Positions 26,379 through 38,800 of a stretch of DNA of 64,000 bases are shown here, piece after piece. Numbering within the stretch: position 1 is the first letter of the stretch; the number at the start of each line of letters is the position of its first letter. The stretch is from Tetrahymena elliotti 4EA. Lineage: Eukaryota; Ciliophora; Oligohymenophorea; Hymenostomatida; Tetrahymenidae. The position numbers and the translations under genes are program-made. The stretch lies in assembly GCA_000231825.2 (NCBI GenBank), contig JH720302.1, positions 891,258 through 955,257 on the forward strand, read 5' to 3'. A model generated the notes under the pieces. It was not told the origin of the DNA. It did not search any database and saw nothing but the letters and a program-made list of their open reading frames with translations.

Positions 26379-29300
26379 ATGGTCTTTAATTAACTAAATA
26401 AATGCGACATTTTTGGGAAATAGGTTATTTTAAATTATAACAGTAGTGGCTCTATAAAAACTAGCTTAGGTGGGTTTATATCTTTAGGTACTATAACTGT
26501 TATTTGCCTCTTCTTTTGGAATACTGTAATTTATTAATCTATAAATTCAATTATTTGCTTGGTAATAACTTATTTATTCATTTATTAATTTATTTTTATC
26601 TAAAACAGTTGCTAGATTTCCTCAACAAAAGTATTTAGACATATGATATATCATTTGCTTTTTAATATTTGAGTTCTCTTTGTTCAAATTTTTTAATTTC
26701 TTCATTTTTTTATTACAATGAGAAATATTGATATTTTAGTTGTTAAAATGTTCAATAAATGAGACAAAATGTATTAAAAATAATAGATCATGTCATACTT
26801 CTTTAGTCAGAATAATTCAGTAACAACCCATCTTTACTGGAATTGAACACTAATGATTTTATGTTTGCAGTTCAAATTTAATAAACCAATTTTGTAGAGA
26901 ATCCATACTATAATATTACTATAGAACAAAAGTCTTACACTCTTCTTTCGAATGGAACAAGACTTTAAAATACAGTAATAATTATCTACAAAAAATATTT
27001 AAAATAAAACAAAACATTTTTATTATTTTTCATAATTAAGACATATTTAGATATGGAACCTTGCACTAAAAGTCACTGGTCTATGATAGATAAGGAAAGA
27101 ATAAATAGTACCTTTGATAGTTTAGGTCTTAGTGACTATTTATGTGTTAAGTAATTTAATTTCTAATCATAATTTACTCCACACACCCACCCTACCAACA
27201 AAAAATTATCAGTCAAATTTATAATCTTTCCGAAACATTAGAAAACCACTTTACATAAAAAAGAGTTTTATATAATTATTAAAATATCTTCATTTTACAA
27301 ATAAATTAATGAAAAAGGTTACTTCTTGGTCTAAAAAGTTGAATAATATTAAAATAGTAAATAAATGTATGAAGTGTAAGTCACTGCCTAGTTTACTTAT
27401 ATTTACTTATTAATAACATTGAAAAAATAAAACACAAAATAAAAAGTACTTGGTAGTGATTCTTCCCTCTCCCCCTACCCCCCAACCAAATAAAAACAAA
27501 TGAATTAATTAATTTATTTTAAATAATGGAAAAATAATTAATTGCAAAATTAATAATGGATTCATTTTTATTTTTGAAAGTTTTTGCTTAAATTTAATTT
27601 ATAATATTAAAGAAAGAATCAAACAGTTTACATTTAAGGGTAGTATGAGAGTCCAGTTTATTAATTTTTGAAGTTTTCAGTCACTAAATGTGTAAATGTA
27701 ACAGGTCCATAATTTTATTCATGGCATCCAGTTTGTTAGACAGAATTGAGTACCTAGAAATTTGCTAATTCTACAGTTAGAATGCAGTTTTAAATGTCTA
27801 ATTTTATTTTTAATCCTACTGAGCCTAAAAATTTAGTTGATTGTATCATATCTAGCGATCTCTTTTTTCAAATACAGCCAGATTCAGTATATTTTTTCTT
27901 CATAAAATTGATTAATTTTTAAGCAACATTAAAAATATTTAAAAGATGTATACCACAGCTGATATATTCTTCAATTAAGTTAATATTGAAACAGACAATT
28001 CTTTATTTTTCACCAAAGATATTAGTGAATAAACCTATGCAGTTTAATAATATGGTGATTTTAGGTCTTAATATACCTAATATATAAAAGGTACTTCTAA
28101 ACCTTATGCTACTTTCTATTTTAACAGAAGTAGATTTACATATTATTACTACAGGTCATATATGAAACTATAAGATATGCTCTCTTAATTAGGTGGATTC
28201 GTTAATTCTATGATTGCAATAGCTGCCATAGTTGGTAAAATATATCTTTTAATCTATTTTTTAAAGCATTTATCTAAACTTTAAAATTAATAGTGGGGTT
28301 TTATAATACTAACTATTACATCTTAGAACTTGCCAATAAATTATATGATTATGATATATAAGAATAAGGTGAATTCTACCCTATACATAAATTGTCAAGT
28401 GGCATATAGTAATAATAGCCGTCAGGAGATCTCGCAAATAAGTACACTCAAGAAAGATCTTTTCAAATGAATTTTTCTCAACAACCAAAATAAAACATTT
28501 TTTAAGGGAAATAAATTTATTTTTTCCGCAATAAAAATAATTTTGCTGAAGGAACAGGTAATTCTAAAAATAATGAATTATAAAGCTTTAATGATATGAT
28601 CTAAGATCAATCGAAAAGAGATACACTTAATATAAATAATACTGAATAAAACTACAGTAAATAATAAGAAATTTAAAATACTGATGAAAAGCAGAAATTA
28701 AATAATTAAGATTAGCTTACTTTAAATACACAAACATTTTTTAATGAATAAATTAATTAGAAATTAGTTAATAATTCTAAAAGCAATCTTCTAATTCATT
28801 AAAATTTAGATTAAAATCTAAAAAAGGAGTATGCCAAATAAGCATACAATAGTGATAAATAAGACAAATTAGCTGCTATTAAAGAATAAGAAATGGAAGG
28901 CATTAATTCAAATAAAAGATTAGATACTTCATAAAAATTAACTAACCGTTAATAAAATTAAAAACAATCATTAAAAGATTATTATTTTGATTAAAATGAA
29001 GATTTAATCATTTTCTCAAATAAGAGTTTATATGATGAAATTGATTAGATAGAAAATAATAGTCCCCAACAAAATATTCAGCAAGAAGTTGAAAAAGACA
29101 AACAGGAAATTTTATCATTAAATAGATTAGAAATTGAAGAAGTAGAAAAATAAAAATAATAATGTGAACAATAATTAACCCAAAACATAAACTATTAAAC
29201 CTTCTAGAAAATTGACAGTTAAATTCATTAAGAAACTCCTTCTTAATAGCCTTCTCCAAAAACAAAAAAAAAATTTACATCTTTAGATAGCAAATTAGAA

Positions 29301-31380
29301 GAAATCGAATAAAATTAGCACTTAAAAAATAGTAAAGAAAAAAGTAGTACAAGATAATCAGAATAAAAAATAGAAGTTGAAAATTAAAATAAAAGTGATA
29401 TAGATGGCAATTATGATGATGAAAAACTCTCAAAATAAAGCAAGCAAATAATTTTAAGTGATATTAATGTTGAAAACCTTGATGTATCCTAAAATTAAGT
29501 GAGATAAACATAATAAACTAAAAATATGCAAGATTGTTAGAAGAGCAATGCATCTAGCAAAGAATCATAAAGTTAAGCAAATCTAAAAATTTAAAAAAAC
29601 TATGATTGTATTAAAAATACATTTCCGATAAATAAAGGTATTGATAAATTTTTAGAATAAGTAGATTAGAGTTAGAATAATTAGATAAATGATAATTAAT
29701 TCTAGCATGATGTTCGATTCCTCACAATCTCTCCTTAGAACTGTGCATCGGCTTTTAAGTTGAATTCAGATACAGAATATAATGAAGGCTAAAATAAATA
29801 TGATAATTAATCTCCTCCTTTCCACTAAATATACAACTTTAACTTAGAAAAAGAGTCTAATTAAAACAATTAGCTTTTATCTCCTCTTTTTAAGCAAGAA
29901 AGCTATTAAAAATGTTCATAAAAAGAAGATGATTTTATAATTAAATTAAGCAATCAAGCTTAAAATGCAAATTTTGAATTAAATAATAATTTGCAAAAAT
30001 AATAAAACAATTAATAAAGTTAATAAAATTCTAAGTAACAAAGCAAGGAAGAATTAATACCTTAGGCTGATTATCAATAATAATATTACTAACAATCCTA
30101 TCCATATTAATACTAACAAAAAAACCCTTCGCTTTTTAAATTGGCAATAAGCAACCAAACCATTCCTATTTAATCTTAATAATGTACTAATACAAATGCT
30201 TAACAAATTTTATCTCCAACTAAAAGTTTTGATGGAAATAGTTTTATAGAATAAAATTAAAATAAATCAGTTAACTAAGCAGACTTGAAAAAAGGCCTCA
30301 TTTAACAAGAGCTTTTAAAAATGAATTAGCGTCGTTAAAAGATTTCTTACTCATTAAAATATATTATTTACAAGTTATCTTGTTAGAAGCTATATAAGAC
30401 CAAGTAGAACTTAATGGTAGACAAAGCTTAAGGTTTAATAGCAAGTAATCTAGACATCATAAAGATACTTGACAAAATATAAGAAATAGATCGTATCAAG
30501 TGTTTGCTCCTTGACTATGAGCAAAGAATTTTGTTTAGTTATTTCCCTAAGCCAATAGTTTAAATGAAAAATGATGATTAAATTAAAATTTTTGATTCTC
30601 ATGGTGAAAATGTCTACAAATAATATGCTGAAAATTTACACACTGAGGTGAATGTAGTTAAAACAATAGTTAAAGCTAAAAATAAACTCAAACAAAAAGT
30701 TGATGATAAAAATGAAATTAAAAAAATTATTGATTAATCATCTCTAGAAAATAATGTCAACAATTTTGATAGAACATATGGAATTAATGAATATGAATAA
30801 ATTTATAAAGCTTACAGAAAGGTTTCTTCAAAGCCAGTCAAAACCCAGTAACTCATTTCTTTATTTTTTATCATTACTCTTTTTTATTCAGCATATTTTT
30901 TTTAAATTAAGTACTGACATTATTTTAATTGAATTGATGGGCTAAGAACTACAAAAAATATTCTCATAATTAGACGAGTAAATTAATTTATTAACTAACT
31001 TTATTTATTTTTTTAAATAAAACCTCTCCCTCTTTTTAATTTTTAATATTTTTTTTTGAGTTATCGATATTCATTTTAATTTTCATTTCATATTAAAAAC
31101 TTCTTTTTTAACAAAAATGAACTAAAAATTAATTTTTATCATTTTAATAAACAATTAAATTAACTTTATTTATTTAAATAGTCAAAAAACTGTAAAAAAG
31201 AAAGGGTTATTTGGTCATACTTAATCGAGCTATATATCAAATACTCCTAGACCTAAAAACGATTCAATTAATAGATCTTAGAATTTTTAAGAACCAAAAA
31301 ATCAAACAAATTAAAAAAATCCCCAAAATTCTAAGTTTAGTTTAATGGCAAAAAATTTAACAGATAGCTAAATTAAATGA
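26379..31380 (+). CDS. Ciliate two-pass transmembrane protein, tandem paralogue C
   Basis: Nine exons: 26379-26525, 26609-26630, 26787-26974, 27041-27150, 27613-27886, 27946-28234, 28294-30847, 30912-30977, 31182-31380; 1282 aa. Membrane segment 1 is GGFISLGTITVICLFFW; segment 2 is GGFVNSMIAIAAIV. The luminal region has sequon NITIEQ, MEPCT, YLCVK, KCVNVT and PVCQ. In exon 6 it reads SLFFTKDISEQTYAVQQYG, closer to B than A. The linker is Gln/Asn/Glu/Lys-rich (for example QEILSLNRLEIEEVEK). The C-terminal block NQRRQKISYSLKYIIYKL and QEIDRIKCLLLDYEQRILF again favours B as the nearest relative. The last exon (66 residues) differs among all three copies. Frame is intact throughout. Function unknown; two-pass topology is inferred from hydrophobicity. 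Confidence 0.88.
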
Positions 31381-32803
31381 CACTAAAAAACTCTAACACA
31401 ATTTTTGAAAAATATTATCAAAATTAAACAAAAAGAATAGTTATATTTATGTTAAAAGATTTTGTTTATTTATGAAAAGCAGCAAATGGATTTTTGCTTA
31501 AATCAATAAATTTCATATTGTTAGTATTGTTTCTATAACTTTTTCTCATTATTTAATTTACTTAGGTTAATGATAGTTAGAATACTTACTTCGCCATTAA
31601 AAAGACGACAAATATAAAGAGAATTAAATATCAATATTATTTCTTATTTTTGGATCAACAAAAATCTTAATTAGATTTCTCTAAAATTTAAATTTCATCT
31701 AACTAAGCTTTCTGTTTAGGACAAATAAAGTGCTTTAAAAATAAATAATTTCTAAACATTTTTAGATAAGATACATTTCTTTAAAAAGTTTAATGGTTAT
31801 TTTATTCAATAAAAATAAAAAGAATAATTTAGATTTAAATTATTTTATTAACATTAATTCTATGTAAATAATTGAGAAAGCTAAAATATTATTTAAAAAA
31901 AATAAATTATATGGCAGAAAGATTAAGTTAATAAATAACAATTAAACCCATAAAAATTAAATATTAATTAATTTATCATAATTAAATTATTTGCGTAATA
32001 CTATATTTAATGCTCTTCTTTTGATTTTTGCATTAAAAAAAAAATTAAACGCACTTAAAAAACCTTTCATGGCAATTTCAGCTATGTCTTATAGCTTACG
32101 TATAATGAAAGACTTTAATGCTTCTTTTGAAGCTCAAGTGCTAAATAAATAATTCCCAGAGTCAGCTCAGAATTCCTTAAAGAAATCTGAAGTGTTACAT
32201 AGGGCAAATATTTCACTTTTTATTTCCTTAAAACAGCTTAAAAAGGATTTGATTTTCACTACTTGCATTCATATTTCTAAATAAATTTTACTATTTAAAA
32301 TATAGCAATACACCCATCAATAATAATTTAATTTTCAAACAAAAACAAAAATTTAACAAAATAGGTAAAATAATATGTTTAATATTTATACTTTGAATTT
32401 TCTTTTTTTTACTGATTGGTTAAAGTTTTTTTATTTTACTTTTGAATGCATTTTAAGAAACTGATTTTAGAAAAAAAGTGTTTTTGGTAGTTAATCTAAA
32501 GAATTAAAAACAAGAATTCAAGTTTGATATTCAAACATAATTGATGATTATTGGCTATGTATATGAAAAAAAAAATTCAGCTTTTATTTTAATGATTGAT
32601 TATGATTATTTATTTATATATTTTTTAATTATTAAGATGACCAAACAAACAAACAAAGAATGAGATTTACTTTTTATGAAATTTGATTTTTTTTAAAAAC
32701 AACAAAGAAAATTTATATAAAATCTTTATTCACAAAAAATTGAATTAATTGATTGATTTTTAGTTATTTTACAGATAAATAAATAAGCAAATAGATTGAT
32801 ATC
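31381..32803. other. Intergenic with one uncertain coding-like patch
   Basis: AT-rich spacer between paralogue C and the PP2A subunit gene. The only composition change is a less AT-rich patch around 32060-32230, listed separately. Confidence 0.5.
32069..32464 (+). CDS. Possible small gene or gene fragment, uncertain
   Basis: In ciliate code an open frame of 131 codons runs from ATG 32069 to TGA 32462. The first 50 codons (MAISAMSYSLRIMKDFNASF onward) have clearly more G and C than the flanks; the rest is ordinary AT-rich sequence, so any gene would end or splice near 32225. The minus strand of the same patch is also open (LRNSELTLGIIYLALELQ), so the strand itself is uncertain. It does not resemble the neighbouring membrane-protein family. 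No family recognised; it may be a relic. Confidence 0.2.
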
Positions 32804-34368
32804 ATGGCTGATAAAAAACCAATAAACTGGATTGAAGTTTTAAGAAATTATGTATAAAATAAGCCTTAAAGAACAGCTTAAGAAATAGATGATGAAACTG
32901 ATTAGCTCTTCTTGAAGTATATTGATGATGCTAAACAGAAAGAAGAATAAGATGATAATAGTTATAAAAAGATCCCTAAGTTCTTTTAAAAAGCTTTATT
33001 AAATGAGCACCAATTAAATTTTAGAGTAAGACAAGAAGCAAGAACTCGTTTTTTGCATCATAAAACAAGCGAGATTCTTGATAAGGAAGGTAAAAAATGA
33101 ATTAAATAAAGGATATTCAGCCATTAATTTATCTTGTAAACAATATTTAGATTTAGAAAAATTATGGATGTTGCTTAAAGATAACATCTCTCCTCCTAAT
33201 GATGGAAAGGAAAGAATCAATTACAATAGCTTCTTAACAATTGCAAGCATGTTACCTATTAAATGCAGACATTTCTTTTCAGCAAGCACATTTTTAAAAT
33301 TTGATAGAGATGAATATGGAAGAATTGATATAATTGCCTTTTTCCATTCAATAGTTAGAAAAGTTAATTTATTCTAAACAAGAATTCAAATTTCTCTATA
33401 TGATACAATAGGGTAATTTTTAACAAAATTGAATCTTAACAATAAATAAATAATTATTTTCTTTTAACTAATTAAGTAATGGCTATTTGAGAGAGAAAGA
33501 TCTTGAAAATTATATTTTTGAATTGATTCCTATTTTTGCATAGCTCCAAAATTTATAAGAAAACTTCTTCCCTTTCTATGTAATCACAGCTGTAAGAAAG
33601 TTTTTCTTCTTTTTAGATCCTAAAAGGACAGGTAGAATTTACATTAAAGACATGCTTACATCTCCTATCCTTGCAGAGCTTTATGAGCTACGTTAAGATC
33701 GTTTTACTCCAGAAGAACTCTCATAAAACTGGTAATTTTTTTTGAGAAAAATTTTGAATAAAAATGAATGATTTTATAAATATGTTTTAAATTAATTTAA
33801 ATTAAAAATAAAACAATAAAGGTTTTCGGTTTAAAGCACACAAAAAGTATATTAAAAATACTTGAAGTTAGACACAGACCATAATGGTTTGTTGAAGAAG
33901 AGTGAATTATAGAAATACAGTTGGGGTTTAACTAATATATTTATAGATAGAGTTTTTGAAGAATGTTAAACATTTGAAGGTGAAATAGACTATAAGACTT
34001 TCTTAGATTTTGTTTTGGCTATGGAAAATAAAAAGACTCCATAATCTCTTTAATACTTTTTCAAAATATTAGATGTTTACCATAAAGGTGCTATAGATAC
34101 ATTTGTTTTAAATATGTTCTTTAGACCTATTGTTCAAAAATTAGAATAAAAAGACAAATATGGATTTAATGTAGAAGATGTAAAAGATGAAATATTTGAT
34201 ATGGCAAAGCCATCTGTTCCTCATGCCATTACCCTCTAAGATCTTATTAACTGTGGATAAGGTGATATTATAGTATCTATGCTTATTGATGCCAAGGCAT
34301 TCTATGACTATGATCAAAGAGAAAGTGGAAATTTCTTAGATATGGATGATTATGATTACGATTTCTGA
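32804..34368 (+). CDS. PP2A regulatory subunit B''-gamma (PPP2R3C / TON2-FASS family)
   Basis: Regulatory subunit that targets protein phosphatase 2A. The plant orthologue TON2/FASS organises cortical microtubules, and the animal protein is centrosomal, nuclear and cytosolic. Exons 32804-33089, 33151-33412, 33477-33731, 33822-34368; 449 aa (human 453). The match is collinear: INWIEVLRNY at the N terminus (human DWKEVLRR), EARTRFLHHKTSEILDKEDL, IAFFHSIVRKVNLFQTRI, GYLREKDLENYIFELIP, VRKFFFFLDPKRTGRI, then a canonical EF-hand loop DTDHNGLLKKSE at about residue 285, VFEECQTFEGEIDYKTFLDF, VEDVKDEIFDMAKP, and SLQDLI-type LQDLINCGQGD. The first intron was placed by the family (ILDKE-D-LEKLW) because reading through meets TGA at once. 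All key segments are present. Confidence 0.95.
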
Positions 34369-35849
34369 TAAAAAGAAGGGAATATATAAATAAATCTATT
34401 AATTAGTAGCTCCAAGAATAATTTTAAATAAATCATAAAATAAAATTTATTTAATTATAAATACAATACTATAAAACTAGCTCTAAAAATTAATTAACTT
34501 ATAAATTAAAATAATTAAATACCTCTAAACAATATCATTTTTTATGTTTTCTTTCTCATGTTTGCATTATAAAAAATATCAAATAGTTTAATTAAAATTT
34601 GTTCTCATTTTAATAAACAAACTATAAGTTTATTTTTCTTCTTCAGAGTATTTAGAAAGTTTACATTTACATTTTTTATTTACTTGCTTATTTATGACTT
34701 TGATTGTTTTTTATTTGCTTACTTAGATTTCTTTCTAAATGAAGAGCTAATTTTGTTTTGAATATTTTTCAGTATCTCAATCTTATTCCTTATGATTTCT
34801 ATTATCATTGACTTCTAAAAACTATGGTTTACTCTATTAGTTATTTTCAGATTACTTATCTTTAAATATTTTTACAATAAAAAAATTAATTGATCCACAA
34901 TTTAAATAATATTTATTAAAACTTGTATTAGAAGAGCTCAGTTTGAAGAAATCTTCTTTCTTAAAAGATAATTTTTTAGGATGTTATTTAAACTAATTTT
35001 TTGTTCTTAAATTTACCTCTCTCTTGATTATTTTCTATGACTTTTCAAAGATTCAATGTATATTTAAATCAAATGATTGATTGATTTAAAATATTTTATA
35101 AAAAATATTTTCAAAAAATAAAAAATAAATTTTACTTGAAAGGGAAAATAATTTTGAGGCTAGTTTAAATGATGAAATAAAAATATAAAATTAGAAATTA
35201 AGATGAAGAAGAAATATTAGAATAATATAGTTGTTGAAGAATTAACATTTAAAAATTAGAAAGTGATAATTTAATTAGTTGTCTTAATTTCTTGAATGTT
35301 TGTTTAGATTGGCTTACTTGCTAGCTAGCTTATTTTATGATTGAGTTTTGTTCTAACAACGAATATATTTTTGATTTTTTGCAAATTTGTATTGTAATTT
35401 TTTAATTTCTTATTTGACAAATCAGCAAGTTAAGTAATACTATAATTAATTTTTCTTCTAAATTTAAAAGAAAATTTGAAAAATAAATAGAAGCAGAGTG
35501 AGTTTTTGTTAAGGTTGGAATGAATTTAATATAAAATATATGTTGAAATATGAATATTAATTAGTTTGTATTTCTAACTTTTTTAATTTAATTGATAACG
35601 ATGTTTTTGTTTTCAATTTAATTTTGCATTGATTTTATATAGTAAATAAATGATATTTCGCAAATAATTTACGTTTAATAAAAGTTAGAAGAAAAAGAAA
35701 TTAATTAAAAATTTAATTAATATTATTGGTTTGATACATACATTCATATATATTCATTCACTCTAATAATCTTAAATATAGTCAAGATAACCTCATTCAT
35801 ATCAAAATTTAAGATAAAAAGAGATAGATAGATATTCATTCATAGTTAT
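34369..35849. other. Intergenic, AT-rich
   Basis: Spacer of about 1.5 kb between two plus-strand genes. No open frame with coding composition. GATA-type repeats (agatagata) near 35820 sit in the probable leader of the next gene. Confidence 0.6.
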
Positions 35850-38800
35850 ATGGAAGAGTTCGTTTATTAGAGAGGGTAGATTGGGTATTAGTAGCACTAA
35901 TAAAATCCCATTAATTATTAGCACATCCAGTCTTAATAAACTAATAAATAAGATAGAGGAAGCAGCAGTGTTTCTTAATAACATTCTTTGTAAATAAATT
36001 TTAGGAATACTCATAATTCATCTGAAAGCGATATAAATTACCTTAAAACCAATCCAAGTAAATAAGCTTTGAAAAAGATGAATAATTATAAAGCCAATTT
36101 ATTATTTAAAATATTTATTTAGGTACTTAGAGTATAGGGAGTAAGCAAGATCCTTTAGGGATTTATATTCTCTAAAAGAGGTCATTTTTTTGGGATGTAA
36201 GCATATATAGATTATTTTGCTTTTGATTTGGCAATATGTCAATTTGTTAATGAAGTTCAAATATAAAAAATTAAGAGCAAATAAAAATGAATGAGCCAAA
36301 AAGAAATTAGTTTAATAAAATGTTAATGTAAATTTATTGAAAAAAATAGATTTTGCTGAAAACCTATGAACAATAAAATATTATTGTGAAGAACGATCAA
36401 GAGATTCTCACAATAAAAGAAAAAAAGGAATTGCCTAATGCAAGGTAATTGATAGCATTAAAAATAAATAATGAAGTGATTTAATTTTGTATTCAATATC
36501 TTTAGATAGATAAGATAGATAGAGATAGAGAATGCTTTTTTAGTTAATTGTTATGGATGATTTATTCATAATTTTAATAAAATATTTGTTGTGTTTGAAA
36601 GGAGAGAATTCAAATTTTAATGTAATTTTTTATAAAAATAGAGTAATTAAAACTGATGCTTTAAGAACAAGACCTTAACAGTTTGATGATGACTTAAGGG
36701 AAAAGTTAGAATTGATTCTTACATTCTATTGTGTTAAAAAAAACATTACATATAAGCAAGGACTTAATGAAGTGGCTGGTCCTTTTGTTTTCTTTTTAAA
36801 GACAAACAACACATCAATATCTACTGTTTACAATTATTTTTAAATTTTTATGGATAGATTCATACCTACTATTTACAATGATTCTGTAAGCTTTCTTTTA
36901 AATTTTAAAAAAAACCTCCAACCCACCTCACTACTTTTAAATGCTTTTAAATTATTCTCTATTCATTTTCAGTTTAAATATTTCATACCCATAATCAATT
37001 TTACTAACAAAAAAATAGGAATTTAATGGATTGCAATGCTATTTCAATTTATTTTAACTACTTATGAAATACCATGATCCTGAGCTTTATAATTACTTAT
37101 CTGAGTATTTCATCACTCCAGAATTATATGCAACTCCTTGGTTCTTAACCCTTTTTGCAAAGTAATAAATTGTGCTTCATTAACATAAATTGAAATTTTC
37201 ATTTTAAACTTTTAATTGTTTTAATGTTTTTTTTAAAGTAAAATGTCCTTAGAATTGATTTATTACTTTTGGGAAATCTATATTATTGAAAATGATCACA
37301 ACTTTGTATTTTTTATTTCTTTGGCTGTTCTTATTTTCAAGAAGGAATCATTACTCAAGTGCGATCCTGCTATGCTGCCGCAAAAGCTTACCCAAATATA
37401 AATAGAATCTCTTGATGATGTTAAATTTATTTATTAAAAGTAAAGATTTTTAAAAGGAAAATAGCTTTAAATTTGAATAATATTTAATTAAAAAGAGCAT
37501 TATAACTTAAATCAAGCACTCCTATATCATTTGGATTAAAGATTCATAGTATGCAGCTTTTTGATAAACAAAAATGTTGCTAAAATCCTGAATTATTCTT
37601 CTAAGAAATGAAAGAATATTCATAAGAAATAGAAAGAGTTAGCACTCTACCTATCCATCCTTTGGAAATTCTTAAATTTCAATTTGAAGATAAATTTTAA
37701 TGCTGCAATATTTATTGTGTAAGAAATAACCAAGTTTTCAATGAGTTAAAAAATATAGAATCCTAAGATTAAATGACATCAAATTATTATTTTTAACTAA
37801 AAGAATGTAAATAGAAGTAAATCAAAAATAAATGAAAAATAAATTTGTTTTTTTATGAATAGAAATGAAAACTAGTATGTATTAGAAGGAGTGCGAGTAT
37901 TGTAGACAAGATATTGATAGCAGAAATGAAATTAAAGGTTTTTTAAAGGATAATCCTATTCTCAATGACCTCTTAGAAATACAAAGAGATCATTACAAAG
38001 TAAAGAAGAATCCTTCTACCAATTAAATAAATGGAAGGCAAAATAATTATTTTGTTGTTGATTTGAGGAGATCAAAAAGTACTGGGAGAATAAATTCTCA
38101 TTTTGTAGGAACTTTATCATCTACAAACTAAAGTCAAAATCAGCAAATAGCTGAATAATTTTGCTAACAATTTGAAAATACTAAGAATTAAAAGCACTTT
38201 TTATTGCTTATCAATGATGTTAAATCAACTTAATTAACATGCAATCAAGAAGATTAAGAAGATCCTTAAGTTTAATTTAGTAAAAATCTTTTTAAACAAA
38301 ATAAACTTGAAAATATTAAAAACGAATGTATTTTTTATTTTAAAATTAGACTTGAGTGAGGAAATTATTTTAGACTATGAAATAGCTAGAATATTTATTT
38401 AAGCATTTAATAAATTCAAATTTCCCTATGTAGGAGTCATTGAGGGTGGGTTCAAATATGTTCACACTTTGATGTTGATTTAAAAAATAGAAATTCAAGA
38501 TCATAATTCCAAGATTTGCCATTTATGTAATAAGCAGCAGCATAAAAAAATTGTAAAAAGCAAATCAAAAAATATTTTTGAAAGAATTGCTGATGTTTTT
38601 GCTTTCAACAATGATGAAGAAGAAACACAGCAAGAAAAACAAAAATGTAATAATTAGTAAGCAGTTTAAAAAGAACAGTAAAGTACTGGTCTATTTTAAA
38701 TTGATTGTAGACAAGCTTCAACAGCTATGACTACAACAATGAATAATTAGCCAATTTAATTGCAACCTTAGTTCTTTAACAGATAAGAAACTCTATCTAA

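Noticed and set aside
36181..36349. Continuous reading of the first TBC1D23-like exon through 36299
   Set aside because: The frame is open by chance through an intron; splicing at 36058/36122 and 36197/36349 restores the TBC-like sequence FFWDILLKTYE.
36532..36641. ATG at 36532 as start of the TBC1D23-like gene
   Set aside because: It is in frame, but joining 36444 to 36642 instead gives ELPNAR-VIKTDALR, which fits the family, and links to a clear upstream coding exon starting at 35850.
38328..38349. 22-nt intron
   Set aside because: Too short compared with every other intron here; a 70-nt intron at 38280-38349 with a better donor keeps the frame.
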